Of a DNA stretch of 64,000 nucleotides, positions 8,081 to 17,427 are shown one piece after another (position 1 is the stretch's first letter; each line of letters starts with the position of its first letter). The notes under the pieces are model-generated. The model was not told where the DNA came from, ran no database searches, and saw only the letters and a program-made list of their open reading frames with translations. Location of the stretch: contig NZ_SJEE01000002.1 of assembly GCF_006937785.1 (NCBI RefSeq), positions 186,001-250,000 of the forward strand, given 5' to 3'. The position numbers and the translations under genes are program-made. Origin of the DNA: Pseudanabaena sp. UWO311 (lineage in GTDB: Bacteria; Cyanobacteriota; Cyanobacteriia; Pseudanabaenales; Pseudanabaenaceae).

Positions 8081-9760
8081 ATGCCTCCTAAAATAACTGC
8101 ATTCCATTCTCAAGTTAATGTCCAGCGCCAAGTCAAAATCCCCATGCGCGATCGCATTAATTTGACTGCTGACATTTATCGACCTAAAAATGTTGATAGT
8201 ACTTTACCAGTGCTATTGATGCGCTTACCCTATGGTCGAGCGATCGCCTCTAGTTGCACCTATGCTCATCCCAGTTGGTATGCCAGCCAAGGCTATATCG
8301 TGGTGATCCAAGATGTGCGTGGTTGTGGCACTTCTGAGGGTGAGTTCTATCCATTTCGCAATGAATATGATGATGGATTTGACACGGTTGAATGGTGTGC
8401 GAAAGAACTTGAAGGCAGTAGCGGCAAGGTGGGAATGTATGGATTTTCCTATCAGGGGGTGACCCAATTTCAAGCTGCTGTGCAACAGCCTCAAGGGCTA
8501 GTTACAATCTGTCCAAGTATGGCAACAGCAGATTTATATCATGGTTGGTTTTATTTTGGTGGTGCACTTTGTCTGGATTTTGACTTGGGCTGGGCTTTGC
8601 AATTGGCGCAGAATCGAGCATGGTATTTAAAAAAAGAGCCTCAAGCCACTAATCTTTTTGATGCCCAAAAGCAGATGTCTAAATGGTTAGGTGCTACACC
8701 ACTAAGTGAAATAGAACTATTTAAGAATGAATCCTTTGGAGATTTCGGTAGATTCTTTTTTGATTGGATTGGGAATCAGCAAGCTGATGATGAATATTGG
8801 CAAAAGCTAAATCCTCTGAGTTATTTCGATCTCTATGATTTACCTGCATTACATATTGCTGGATGGGCAGATATTTTTATTGAGGCGACGATTAACACAT
8901 ATCATCAAGCCAAATCTGCAACGCAGAAGCCACAGCATTTAGTGGTTGCACCTTGGCAGCATATGCCTTGGCTACCGAAAGTCGGTGAGATTGATTTTGG
9001 TGAAGTTGCCGTTTCTAAAATTGATCAATTGCAAGTGGATTGGTTTGATTTTTGGTTAAAAGGAATTGAGAATGGAATCTGCGATCGCGCTCCTGTAAAG
9101 ATGTTCTTCATGGGCAAAAATCACTGGTTAGATTTACCAGAATTTCCAAAAAATCCTCAAGCGAAAACACTCTATCTCTCTTCCCAAAAACAACTAAGCG
9201 ACCAATCACCAATCACCAATCACCAATTACCTGATATCTACGTCTACGATCCCCGTAATCCTAACCCTAATACTCCCTACGGATTCTATGACCAGCGTAA
9301 TGTGCATCATCGTTGGGATGTATTGGTTTATGAGAGTGCAGAACTGGATGAAGAGATCGCGATCGCAGGTATTCCCGAATTTATTCTCTATGCGGCTACC
9401 ACTGCGCCTGATACCGATTGGGTAATTAAGCTCTTAGATATTTATCCTGATGGTAAGCAAATGCTAGTGTCAATGGGTGTTTTACGAGCAAAGTTCCGTA
9501 AATCATGGACTGAGCCTGAATGGGTTGAATCGGATGTGGTGAATAAATATCGCATTAAATTACGTCCTACCTGTCAAAATTTTGCTCAAGGGCATCGGAT
9601 TGGCGTAGCGATCGCAAGTTCAGCTTTTCCTGCGATCGAGCGACATTCTAATACGCAAAAGTTACCGTCAGAGGCAACAATCTGTGACTTGGTGGAGGCA
9701 ACACAGCAAATTTTTTATGGTGTTGAATATCCTTCCCATTTACAACTACCAATCAAATAA
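8081..9760 (+). CDS. CocE/NonD family (X-Pro dipeptidyl-peptidase S15-like) hydrolase
   Basis: 559 residues. An alpha/beta-hydrolase domain carries the nucleophile motif GFSYQG (Ser123 from this ATG), an acidic residue in GWADIF (about 265) and His in PWQHMPW (about 300). A C-terminal jelly-roll of the PepX_C type follows (about 375-555). This is the architecture of cocaine esterase-like and X-Pro aminopeptidases; the natural substrate is unknown. The ATG at 8081 is preferred over the overlapping TTG at 8078. No operon partner. Confidence 0.85.
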   Translation: MPPKITAFHSQVNVQRQVKIPMRDRINLTADIYRPKNVDSTLPVLLMRLPYGRAIASSCTYAHPSWYASQGYIVVIQDVRGCGTSEGEFYPFRNEYDDGFDTVEWCAKELEGSSGKVGMYGFSYQGVTQFQAAVQQPQGLVTICPSMATADLYHGWFYFGGALCLDFDLGWALQLAQNRAWYLKKEPQATNLFDAQKQMSKWLGATPLSEIELFKNESFGDFGRFFFDWIGNQQADDEYWQKLNPLSYFDLYDLPALHIAGWADIFIEATINTYHQAKSATQKPQHLVVAPWQHMPWLPKVGEIDFGEVAVSKIDQLQVDWFDFWLKGIENGICDRAPVKMFFMGKNHWLDLPEFPKNPQAKTLYLSSQKQLSDQSPITNHQLPDIYVYDPRNPNPNTPYGFYDQRNVHHRWDVLVYESAELDEEIAIAGIPEFILYAATTAPDTDWVIKLLDIYPDGKQMLVSMGVLRAKFRKSWTEPEWVESDVVNKYRIKLRPTCQNFAQGHRIGVAIASSAFPAIERHSNTQKLPSEATICDLVEATQQIFYGVEYPSHLQLPIK

Positions 9761-9806
9761 ATAAGTCTCTTTATTGAATCTTTAGGTTGTTTTTTACTAC
9801 GAGACT

Positions 9807-10772
9807 TTAGGTAACAAATACCCAATACATACCATCGGGAGCAAAAAAGCCAAAGGATCTTTCTCCAAATTCATTAATCACGATCTCACTGACATCATAA
9901 GCATCACTCTGTAAGATGCGATCGCGAAAGCTATCAATGTCATCAACCCGATAGGTGAACAGGCAGACACCTAGCGATCCTGGCTGAGCAAATTCTCGCT
10001 TGTCAGGGGTGGGATAGAGTGGGGTATAAACTTGAAATACACCAGCGATCGCTTCAGGAGAATTAAACATCGAATAGCATAACTCTTGTCCTTCTTGAAG
10101 CATTAAAATCTGGCGAGTGGCAGGCTTCTGATAACCTGAAAGGCGGTTGTTGAGGGTCATAGTCAAGCCAAATACCTCCTCATAAAAAGTCACCGATGCG
10201 TGATCAGTAGTCACAAAACTAGAATGAGTTCCTTCACTCACTCCCAAAGGAGAATTTTCGGGAATTGTGCCATAGCCATCACGATTGTAGTTGTAACGCT
10301 GAAAGAAAGCCTGCCTTGTTTCTGCGCCAATCACAAACATTTCGCGCACACCAACAAACCGATTGAAAATCCCCGTACCTTCATGACCAATTCCTTCAAT
10401 CCCACGCACAGGCTCAGAATAGATCCAGTTGCCACCATTGGCATTGTCATCTGCGAAGGCATCCGCAATTACAAAAATGTCGCGTACTAGTGAAGCAAAC
10501 CAACGACTGCCAGCTACCATAGGCAAAGTGTTTTCCAGCCCTTGATTACGGATCTCCTGCCAATACATTAGCCTGAGGGAACTATGTTTAGCAGAATCAC
10601 CATTTTGTAAGCGCACTGATATTAAGGGCGATGCATGTCCATATAGCGATCGCGCTGCTTCTGTATCTAAGTGACCACGCTTTACCTCCCGATAGCCAAA
10701 CTCTGCCCAATATTTTAGTGCCGCATCTAAATCCCTTGTACCAATGCAGTTTTCAAAAATTCCACTAATCAT
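9807..10772 (-). CDS. VOC family protein with two glyoxalase-like modules
   Basis: 321 residues. Two glyoxalase/bleomycin-resistance/dioxygenase modules are visible: one starts IFENCIGTRDLDAALKYWAEFGY, the other at about residue 185 (SFVTTDHASVTFYEEVFGLTM), ending in FGFFAPDGMYWVF. VOC proteins bind a metal or small molecule between such modules. His and Glu ligands are not clearly conserved here, so no enzymatic activity is claimed. ATG start. Confidence 0.75.
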   Translation of the reverse strand: MISGIFENCIGTRDLDAALKYWAEFGYREVKRGHLDTEAARSLYGHASPLISVRLQNGDSAKHSSLRLMYWQEIRNQGLENTLPMVAGSRWFASLVRDIFVIADAFADDNANGGNWIYSEPVRGIEGIGHEGTGIFNRFVGVREMFVIGAETRQAFFQRYNYNRDGYGTIPENSPLGVSEGTHSSFVTTDHASVTFYEEVFGLTMTLNNRLSGYQKPATRQILMLQEGQELCYSMFNSPEAIAGVFQVYTPLYPTPDKREFAQPGSLGVCLFTYRVDDIDSFRDRILQSDAYDVSEIVINEFGERSFGFFAPDGMYWVFVT

Positions 10773-10800
10773 AGTCAGTCTCCCTTTTTTTGGAGTTTAC

Positions 10801-10850
10801 CAAAAATCAGTTTAGAATGTGGCTTTGCCACATTCTAAACTGATTTTTGG
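10801..10850. terminator. palindromic terminator between two minus-strand genes
   Basis: Perfect stem AAAAATCAGTTTAGAATGTGG and complement, loop CTTTG. It follows the minus-strand gene ending at 10852. Confidence 0.65.
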
Positions 10851-10851
10851 C

Positions 10852-11229
10852 TTAGCTTGCAGTGTAAGCTCGCCAACCACCATAGGAAGTAATTTCCTTT
10901 TGACCTTCACATAAAAACGGTTCGCCGAGAACGCCCAAAACTTCTTGTCCATCAGACAAAACAATTTTGCCAATACATAGCCCAGCAGGCTCAGATAATA
11001 AAATTGCTCCCAAAGCATCAGGAGTAATAGACCAGATCTCCAAGGCGATCGCTCGTCCATTTTCACTAACTCGTAACATCGCAGGATGGCGATCGGCAAT
11101 CGTCCAAAGTCTATACATAGGCGCAGTTATATCTTCTCTTACAAATACTGCCCCAACCTTCAGCAAGTTACCATTTAACTCTAGTCCTCGCATTAAAGTT
11201 CCATTTACGGCAAAATCAATCATCTGCAT
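10852..11229 (-). CDS. stand-alone allophanate-hydrolase C-terminal-domain protein
   Basis: 125 residues resembling the C-terminal domain (AH_C type) of allophanate hydrolase AtzF and related amidases, with the run FVREDITAPMYRLW, LEIWSITPDALG and a Gly-rich end SYGGWRAY. No amidase domain is fused or adjacent, so this is a free-standing version. The fold resembles gamma-glutamyl cyclotransferases; activity is unknown. It follows dnaA on the same strand with a 47-base gap. ATG start. Confidence 0.7.
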   Translation of the reverse strand: MQMIDFAVNGTLMRGLELNGNLLKVGAVFVREDITAPMYRLWTIADRHPAMLRVSENGRAIALEIWSITPDALGAILLSEPAGLCIGKIVLSDGQEVLGVLGEPFLCEGQKEITSYGGWRAYTAS

Positions 11230-11275
11230 AGTTTTTTATTGTGGTAAGGGTGGACGGCGTTTTGCTTCTATTCCG

Positions 11276-12748
11276 TTAGTTTTTAGTTTGAGCAACGAGG
11301 TAGATGCGATCGCTTAACTGCCTCAATAACTGGGCGATATCCCCATCAGTTGATTGTAGTTGCGCGACTTTCTCGCAGCTATACATCACCGTCGTATGAT
11401 CTTTACCACCAACAGCCTCACCGATTTTGGGAAGACTGAGATTAGTGTGTTGACGCATGAGATACATCACATACTGACGGGCTTGGCTAATTTCTCTGCG
11501 CCGTGAATTTCCTAATAGATCCGCTAAATCAATATTCAGCATTTCTGTAACTACACTCAAAACCATCTCCGCAGATACTTCTACAGGCTCTTTAGGAGGA
11601 TTGAGAACTGGTGCAACATTTTCTACTGTCATCGGTAGTCCTGAGATGGAAATATAGGCAACAGTACGCACTAACGCTCCTTCCAATTCACGAATGTTAG
11701 AAGTATAGCTAGCGGCAATATAATGGAGGACATCAGCAGGAATTTTGAGATGATCGTATTCAGCTTTCTTTTGCAAGATTGCCATGCGCGTCTCCAAATC
11801 TGGAACTTGAATATCCGCAATCAATCCCATGGAGAAACGTGAACAAAGTCGCTCTTGTAAACGCGGAATCTGAGCAGGTGGGCGATCGCTTGCTATGACG
11901 ATTTGTTTACCAGTTTCGTAGAGCGTATTAAAGGTATGAAAAAATTCTTCTTGAGTGTATTCCTTACCCTCGATAAATTGAATATCATCAACAATCAGCA
12001 TATCGATCTCGCGATATAGCTCCCGAAATCTCTGCATACTATCTTTGCGAATTGCCGAAATTAGATCGTTAGTGAATTGCTCCGTCGATACATAGGCAAT
12101 TCTAGCTTTCGGTTCGATTTCCAGGCGATAATGGGCGATCGCTTGCATCAGGTGCGTCTTGCCTAGACCCACACCGCCACATAAAAATAAAGGGTTAAAC
12201 TCGCGCCCAGGGGACTCGGACACTGCCAGCGCTGCCGCATGTGCCATGCGATTGGTGGAGCCAACTACAAAACGATTGAAATTGTACTTAGGATTGAGAT
12301 TGCTAGGACGGGGTGCATTGCTGTGGGTTTCGGACTGGGGGATGATTGGAGTATTAAGCGTATTTGGAATTGCCGCTGACATTGCTTGTACTGCTTCCGC
12401 CGCGATCGCTGTTTCTAGCATCCCATCTTGACTAATTTCAACACCTTCGAGATTTAGATTTAGTTCTGGCTGACCAGTGGGAGGTTCACTACTTGGAGCC
12501 GCCTCAATACGAATTTCCACGGGATAACCGAGGATCTCTGTTACAGCATCTGTAATATTTTGAACATAATATTTATGAAGCCAATTTTTAGCAAAAATTG
12601 AAGGTGTGCGAATAGTCAAGCGATCAGCCGTAAGCTCATCAGCCACAACTGTTTTAATCCATCCTTCATAAGTAGGACGGCTAAGTTGGCTTTCAAGCAG
12701 TTCGAGAACTTGATTCCAGAGGGTTTCTAAGGAAATATCAACTGACAT
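11276..12748 (-). CDS. dnaA: chromosomal replication initiator DnaA
   Basis: 490 residues. Domain I (1-80, [21 protein letters not shown]) is followed by a linker, then the AAA+ domain III with Walker [13 protein letters not shown], Walker [10 protein letters not shown] and an arginine-finger region. Domain IV ends with the DnaA-box-binding signature [15 protein letters not shown]. It binds DnaA boxes and melts the origin. dnaN is not adjacent and I see no cluster of DnaA boxes in the upstream gap, so no origin is called here. ATG start. Confidence 0.97.
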   Translation of the reverse strand: MSVDISLETLWNQVLELLESQLSRPTYEGWIKTVVADELTADRLTIRTPSIFAKNWLHKYYVQNITDAVTEILGYPVEIRIEAAPSSEPPTGQPELNLNLEGVEISQDGMLETAIAAEAVQAMSAAIPNTLNTPIIPQSETHSNAPRPSNLNPKYNFNRFVVGSTNRMAHAAALAVSESPGREFNPLFLCGGVGLGKTHLMQAIAHYRLEIEPKARIAYVSTEQFTNDLISAIRKDSMQRFRELYREIDMLIVDDIQFIEGKEYTQEEFFHTFNTLYETGKQIVIASDRPPAQIPRLQERLCSRFSMGLIADIQVPDLETRMAILQKKAEYDHLKIPADVLHYIAASYTSNIRELEGALVRTVAYISISGLPMTVENVAPVLNPPKEPVEVSAEMVLSVVTEMLNIDLADLLGNSRRREISQARQYVMYLMRQHTNLSLPKIGEAVGGKDHTTVMYSCEKVAQLQSTDGDIAQLLRQLSDRIYLVAQTKN

Positions 12749-12849
12749 CGTTGGTTTTAGTCAAGAGGGCTAACAGCGGATCACGATCTTATCGCGTGGA
12801 TTAAAATTTTGGAGAATTACTTAACTACTTGTGCAAAATAAATTATCGA

Positions 12850-12892
12850 AACCCGTAAAGTTGTGCCCCGCAAGGGCACAACTTTACGGGTT
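12850..12892. repeat. perfect palindrome between divergent dnaA and pdxA
   Basis: AACCCGTAAAGTTGTGCCC and its complement around a six-base loop (CGCAAG). It lies in the shared upstream region of two divergent genes, not at a gene end. Confidence 0.7.
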
Positions 12893-12937
12893 GGGGTTTG
12901 TAATTAATTATGTAAACATCTAAAATCAACTGACTTA

Positions 12938-14020
12938 ATGAATATTCTGAGGAATCCTCACACAAGCTCCAGAGCAAAATCTCAATCCAATTCTAGAGCG
13001 CGAATAGCTCTCACTATAGGCGATCCCGCAGGAATTGGTACGGAAATCATTTTGAAATCTCTTGCCGATCGCACTTTACTAGCTCTAGATGCTGAGTTTA
13101 CGGTGTTTGGTGATCAACGCTATCTCAGAGACACCTATGATTTGTTAAGAAATCATGGCAATCTACTGATCGCCGATCCCGATCGCCTAGATATTGTCGA
13201 TATCAGTACGAATGAGGCGATTTCATTGGGAATTGGCAATCGAGCTAGTGGGGCAGCTAGTTTTGCTTATCTTGATGCTGCGATCTCTGCAACTCTGGCT
13301 GGTGCTTTTGATGCGATCGTCACCGCCCCGATCGCAAAGTCAGCATGGAAACAAGCGGGGCATGACTATGCTGGACAAACTGAGTTGCTAGCCGAGCGTA
13401 GCCAAGTCGATGATTTTGGCATGTTGTTTGTGGGCAAATCTCCTCATACAGACTGGGTATTAAGGACTTTGCTAGCGACGGTGCATATTCCTTTGAGCGA
13501 AGTGACAACGCAACTTACACCAGAGTTAATTGAGCAAAAATTAGAGTTGTTACGCCGATCGCTGTTACAAGATTTTGGTATCACGAATCCACGAATCGCT
13601 ATATCAGGAATCAATCCCCATAGCGGTGAACAGGGGCAACTGGGACACGAGGAGCGCGACTGGTTACAGCCTTTAATTGAGCGTTATCGTCAACAGCATC
13701 CTAATGTGCAAATCACTAATCCGATTCCTCCCGACACAATGTGGATCAATCCAGCGAGAGCTTGGAGCGATCGAGATCGGGTTTCACTTGGTCATGATGC
13801 CTATCTTGCTATGTATCACGATCAAGGTTTAATTCCCGTAAAGCTTTTAGCTTTTGATCGGGCTGTGAATACGACGATTGGTTTACCCTTCGTGAGGACA
13901 TCACCCGATCACGGTACAGCCTTTGATATTGCAGGCAAAGGTATTGCCGATCCTGCTAGTACGATCGAAGCGATCGCTTTAGCTGTAGAACTCACAAAAA
14001 TACGTAGGGAATCGCCGTAA
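12938..14020 (+). CDS. pdxA: 4-hydroxythreonine-4-phosphate dehydrogenase PdxA
   Basis: 360 residues. It oxidises 4-phosphohydroxy-L-threonine in the DXP-dependent pyridoxal 5'-phosphate pathway. Family marks include [15 protein letters not shown] near the N-terminus, [21 protein letters not shown] (described by its span about 125-145), [17 protein letters not shown] and [11 protein letters not shown] with metal-binding histidines. An N-terminal extension of about 25 residues (Ser/Arg-rich) precedes the domain, so a slightly later start is possible. Convergent with rplI. Confidence 0.93.
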   Translation: MNILRNPHTSSRAKSQSNSRARIALTIGDPAGIGTEIILKSLADRTLLALDAEFTVFGDQRYLRDTYDLLRNHGNLLIADPDRLDIVDISTNEAISLGIGNRASGAASFAYLDAAISATLAGAFDAIVTAPIAKSAWKQAGHDYAGQTELLAERSQVDDFGMLFVGKSPHTDWVLRTLLATVHIPLSEVTTQLTPELIEQKLELLRRSLLQDFGITNPRIAISGINPHSGEQGQLGHEERDWLQPLIERYRQQHPNVQITNPIPPDTMWINPARAWSDRDRVSLGHDAYLAMYHDQGLIPVKLLAFDRAVNTTIGLPFVRTSPDHGTAFDIAGKGIADPASTIEAIALAVELTKIRRESP

Positions 14021-14123
14021 AAATAAGGAAGCAATTTTTGTGTGGCGCGGCTTTGCCGCCCCACACAAAAATTGCTTCCTTATTTTCCAAAAGTAGGCGG
14101 CGCATTGCGCCGCCTACTTTTGG
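14020..14123. terminator. two adjacent palindromes between convergent pdxA and rplI
   Basis: First stem 14020-14086 (AAAATAAGGAAGC... with core GGCGGCTTTGCCG-like sequence), second 14087-14123 (CCAAAAGTAGGCGGCGC and complement). They are suited to bidirectional termination. Confidence 0.7.
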
Positions 14124-14126
14124 AGA

Positions 14127-14588
14127 TTATTCAGCAATAACTTGAATTTTGATGGTAGCTGTAACTTCAGCATGAAGCTTGATCGAAACATCAAAAGTAC
14201 CTGTTTGATTAATTTCAGGAATCGTAATGTCGCGGTGATCGATTTCTAACATCGACTTCGCTGTAATCAACTGAGCAACTTCGCGATCAGTTACAGTACC
14301 GAAAATTGCATTACCTTCGCCAACTTTTTTCTTGATAATAAAACCGCCAATGGTCGAGAGTGCAGTCTTACGGCTTTCTGCTTCTTGGCGAATTGCGATC
14401 AAACGTTGACGCTCAACTTCTTTGCGTCTTTCAACTTCTCTAACAACACCTGTGGTGGCACGAATAGCCATACCTTGAGGTATGAGGAAATTTTGGGCAT
14501 AACCAGGCGCTACAGATACTAAGTCGCCGAGTTTACCTAATTTTGTAACATTTTTGGTCAGCATGACCTGCAAATTACTCTTTGCCAT
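14127..14588 (-). CDS. rplI: 50S ribosomal protein L9
   Basis: 153 residues with the L9 N-terminal domain (VMLTKNVTKLGKLGDLVSVAPGY and NFLIPQGMA), a long connecting helix rich in Arg, Glu and Lys, and the C-terminal RNA-binding domain (LITAKSMLEIDHRDI to the end). It binds 23S rRNA domain V. Normal length and ATG start. Confidence 0.97.
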   Translation of the reverse strand: MAKSNLQVMLTKNVTKLGKLGDLVSVAPGYAQNFLIPQGMAIRATTGVVREVERRKEVERQRLIAIRQEAESRKTALSTIGGFIIKKKVGEGNAIFGTVTDREVAQLITAKSMLEIDHRDITIPEINQTGTFDVSIKLHAEVTATIKIQVIAE

Positions 14589-14799
14589 GTGCTTTTGACT
14601 CTTACTCGTTTAAAATATAGGTTGGGATCTATGAAAGTGTACAGTCCGCACGCTTTCATTAATCGTTATGAGAATTACTGATAGCTATGGTCAAACATCG
14701 AAGTTAGAACTAATATAGATATATTAGAATTTACGGTTTTAACCAGACTTTCTAGTATAGCGAAAAAACTGGCTTTGTAGACTCTACAAAAAATTTACG

Positions 14800-15924
14800 A
14801 TGCAGCATTGGCAGTTATCTAAAATCTCTGGGCAAATTTTGCCTCTTCTGTTCCTTTCTCTGGTAGCCGTAGGGTTGCCTAGTTGTACAGGTAATCAGCC
14901 TCCTAAACCTTTTAGTTCTGAAGCTTTACCCACAGAAGCGATCGCGGAAATCAGTGAAATTCGCAGCTATCCAGTGCGAGTTAAGTATATTAATGCTACA
15001 TCCTCCCGACCTGCAACTATTGGGGTGCCACTTAAGGTCAATGAAAGTGTCAGCACTGAGGATACCTCAACTGCTCAAGTGACCTTACGCAGTGGTTCAA
15101 TTATCAGAATTGGCGGAAAATCAACTTTAACCCTCAAGCCGCAAAACCAAGTTGAATTTACCTCTGGACGCTTAGTCGCATGGGCTGCGAAAGATCTCAA
15201 ATCTCCAGCCCAAGTCCAAACTCCGTTTGGCGAAATTTCCAGCAATGATGGCACTGTATATCTAGAAATACCTGAAAAGGCTTCTGAAGAGCGTCGAGTG
15301 ATTGCTCTCGATGGCACTGTTACGGTTTTGCTAAAAAGCACATCAGAGATTGTTACCCTTGGCAAAGGTGAAGAAATTAGAATCCAAGCTGATGGCAAAG
15401 CTTCTGCACCAAAACGCATTGACAAAGAAAGTATTGACAAGCGGATTGCCAATAACTCACTAATTTTTGGATTTAGCTCTCAGTTAGCAAGCTTGCCTCA
15501 AATTAGCTCCGAATTTGGGGTGACAGCATCGTTTAAAGAAGCGAAGACAATCGAGTTTCGCCGTTCTGACTTACCCAAGACTAGTGAAAACAAGAATCGG
15601 AATAAAGTTACTTATACTTCAGGCAATGCAAATAGCGATCGCAATGATCGACGAGAAGATCCGACTGATAACAAGCAAAGAGACCAAACTGCTGCTAATA
15701 AGAATGATCCTCCAGCTACTCCAGAAGTAAAACCAACAACTCCACCTCCAGCGAACAATCCCCCAGAGCCAGTAAGAGCAAACACACCCGCTCCTACGCC
15801 TGCAAATACTACCGTGGCGACTCCTGTAGAACCACCCCAGCCTGCTCCTTTAGAACCACCACCCCAGCCAGTTCAGCCTGAGATACCTGCCCCTGCGCCT
15901 GTAACTCCAGCACCAAAACCATAA
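14800..15924 (+). CDS. FecR-domain lipoprotein with proline-rich tail
   Basis: 374 residues. A hydrophobic N-terminus ends in the lipobox-like GLPSC, so it is probably a lipoprotein. Residues about 60-195 are a FecR-type beta domain (VTLRSGSIIRIGGKSTLTL, VQTPFGEISSNDGTVYLEI, LDGTVTVLLK). The last 90 residues are Pro/Ala/Thr-rich and likely disordered. The family senses or binds envelope components; here no sigma or anti-sigma partner is adjacent. A secreted beta-propeller gene follows, which hints at a shared envelope role. Confidence 0.75.
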   Translation: MQHWQLSKISGQILPLLFLSLVAVGLPSCTGNQPPKPFSSEALPTEAIAEISEIRSYPVRVKYINATSSRPATIGVPLKVNESVSTEDTSTAQVTLRSGSIIRIGGKSTLTLKPQNQVEFTSGRLVAWAAKDLKSPAQVQTPFGEISSNDGTVYLEIPEKASEERRVIALDGTVTVLLKSTSEIVTLGKGEEIRIQADGKASAPKRIDKESIDKRIANNSLIFGFSSQLASLPQISSEFGVTASFKEAKTIEFRRSDLPKTSENKNRNKVTYTSGNANSDRNDRREDPTDNKQRDQTAANKNDPPATPEVKPTTPPPANNPPEPVRANTPAPTPANTTVATPVEPPQPAPLEPPPQPVQPEIPAPAPVTPAPKP

Positions 15925-15925
15925 A

Positions 15926-15953
15926 CTAAAAACGGCGCAACGCGCCGTTTTTG
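15926..15953 (+). terminator. terminator after the FecR gene
   Basis: AAAAACGGCGC-AAC-GCGCCGTTTTT, immediately after the stop codon. Confidence 0.75.
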
Positions 15954-15958
15954 GTTTA

Positions 15959-16005
15959 ACCCAAAAGAGAATGGCGGCGCTTTGCGCCGCCATTCTCTTT
16001 TGGGT
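15959..16005. repeat. variable-stem palindrome (ACCCAAAAGAGAATGGCGGCGC class)
   Basis: Perfect 22-bp arms with loop TTT, six bases after another terminator. Its outer part matches ACCCAA and its inner part GGCGGCGC of the class described in the findings. Confidence 0.7.
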
Positions 16006-16112
16006 CTGAGCGCAAAGCGCTATAAGTCTAAAATTGATGTGGCGATCGCAATCTCTTGTGTTAACATCTGACGCTTAAAAGAGTCTAAATAGGGTGTAGT
16101 GAGGACATAAAG

Positions 16113-17201
16113 ATGTTGACAAATCAAAAGATATCTGGGGCGATCGCGAAAACTTTCTCTCAAATTTTCCCAAAGGCACTATTAGCCATAACAGTTAACG
16201 TAGCTAGTCTATGCGCCCTGAGCTATGGAGTCATTAATAACGCAGAGGCAATTAATCCTGACAGCCATAACCTCATACCTCAAAATATTCGTCTTGCCCG
16301 TAATCCATCATTAAATGTAGATGGTCGAATTAGTTCAACCCTCGTAGATGAACAGGGTCGGCTTTGGATCGGAACTTGGCAAGGTTTAATGCAAATTGAT
16401 CAAAGGTCTGGAAAAGCGATCGCCTCCATATCTTTACCTAATTCTACTGTCACAGCATTATTGGAAGATCGTCGTGGGTACTTCTGGGTTGGTACAACTT
16501 CGGGCTTGTACCAAATCGATCCTGACTCAGGCAAAATTGAAAATATTGCAATCCAACTATCTTCGAGTCGGATTCTGAGTCTAGCTATGGATCGAGCTGG
16601 CTTTATCTGGGTTGGCACTGATCAAGGAATTACTCGCATCAGTCCCTATAATGCTGAGACCTATGCCAGACTTCCCGATATTCCTGGGACAGCCGCGAAT
16701 GTGATGCAGATTGATAATGCTGGCAATATTTGGGTTGGCACATTAAATGGCTTGTTTAAACTTAATCCTGGGACAGCCAAAATCACCGCAAGGATTCCCT
16801 ATGTATCAGGGCAAATTGTTCAAGCGATCGCTGTGGATCCATCGGGGAAGATTTGGGCAGGAACGCCACGTAATGTGATTGAAATTAATCCAAATACTAA
16901 TAAAGCGATCGCACGCATTAATTCTGTAACAGGGAGGGATATTGTGGCTCTGGTAAGTAGTAAAAATGGCGAGTTGTGGATCGGCATGAGAGATGGGTTA
17001 GTGCTTGCAAGTACTGACAATGGCGCAATTAAATCATCAATCTACAATTTGCCAAGTAGTTCAGTCATCAATTTACTGGTGCACAATCAACAGATCTGGG
17101 TTGGCACTGAGGACGGCTTAGGCAAGATCAACAGTAATCTTAAACAATCAGAAATACCAACAGCTACTGCTACAGTCGTCTACAAAATGCCTAGCAAGTA
17201 A
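16113..17201 (+). CDS. secreted beta-propeller protein (two-component-regulator propeller type)
   Basis: 362 residues. An N-terminal hydrophobic stretch ending NNAEA suggests a signal peptide. The rest is a series of about seven blades with the recurring pattern [IL]W[IV]GT...GL..I.P (for example LWIGTWQGL, FWVGTTSGL, IWVGTDQGI, IWVGTLNGL, IWAGTPRNV, LWIGMRDGL, IWVGTEDGL). This is the propeller found as the periplasmic sensor of hybrid kinases, here without any kinase. The ligand is unknown. It may be co-regulated with the FecR lipoprotein upstream. Confidence 0.8.
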   Translation: MLTNQKISGAIAKTFSQIFPKALLAITVNVASLCALSYGVINNAEAINPDSHNLIPQNIRLARNPSLNVDGRISSTLVDEQGRLWIGTWQGLMQIDQRSGKAIASISLPNSTVTALLEDRRGYFWVGTTSGLYQIDPDSGKIENIAIQLSSSRILSLAMDRAGFIWVGTDQGITRISPYNAETYARLPDIPGTAANVMQIDNAGNIWVGTLNGLFKLNPGTAKITARIPYVSGQIVQAIAVDPSGKIWAGTPRNVIEINPNTNKAIARINSVTGRDIVALVSSKNGELWIGMRDGLVLASTDNGAIKSSIYNLPSSSVINLLVHNQQIWVGTEDGLGKINSNLKQSEIPTATATVVYKMPSK

Positions 17202-17235
17202 AAAGAGGGTGCGAAGCACCCTCTTTTTACTTGCT
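17193..17235 (+). terminator. terminator overlapping the propeller gene stop
   Basis: AGCAAGTAAAAAGAGGGTGC and complement around GAA; the stop codon lies in the stem. Confidence 0.75.
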
Positions 17236-17294
17236 ATAAAACCCAAAAGATGAGAGGTTGCACAAAGTGTCGCTTCTCGTCTTTTGGGTTTTAT
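17236..17294. repeat. variable-stem palindrome (AAAACCCAAAAGA class), imperfect centre
   Basis: Outer stem ATAAAACCCAAAAGA and complement is intact. The centre (GAGAGGTTGCACAAAGTGTCGCTTCTC) has lost some pairing. Confidence 0.65.
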
Positions 17295-17427
17295 GGCTAT
17301 ATTTTAGATCAGAAAAAGCTATATAGCGGTTTGAAAATCATTAGGTTATGAGTAAGTTTAGACAATATTGCCTTGCGATATTGCCTAAACTTATTTTGGC
17401 TTGAGTTGTGGAGAAATAGACTAAAAG

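Noticed and set aside
12749-12937. Replication origin next to dnaA
   Set aside because: No cluster of TTATCCACA-like boxes and no dnaN nearby; the main feature is a palindrome.
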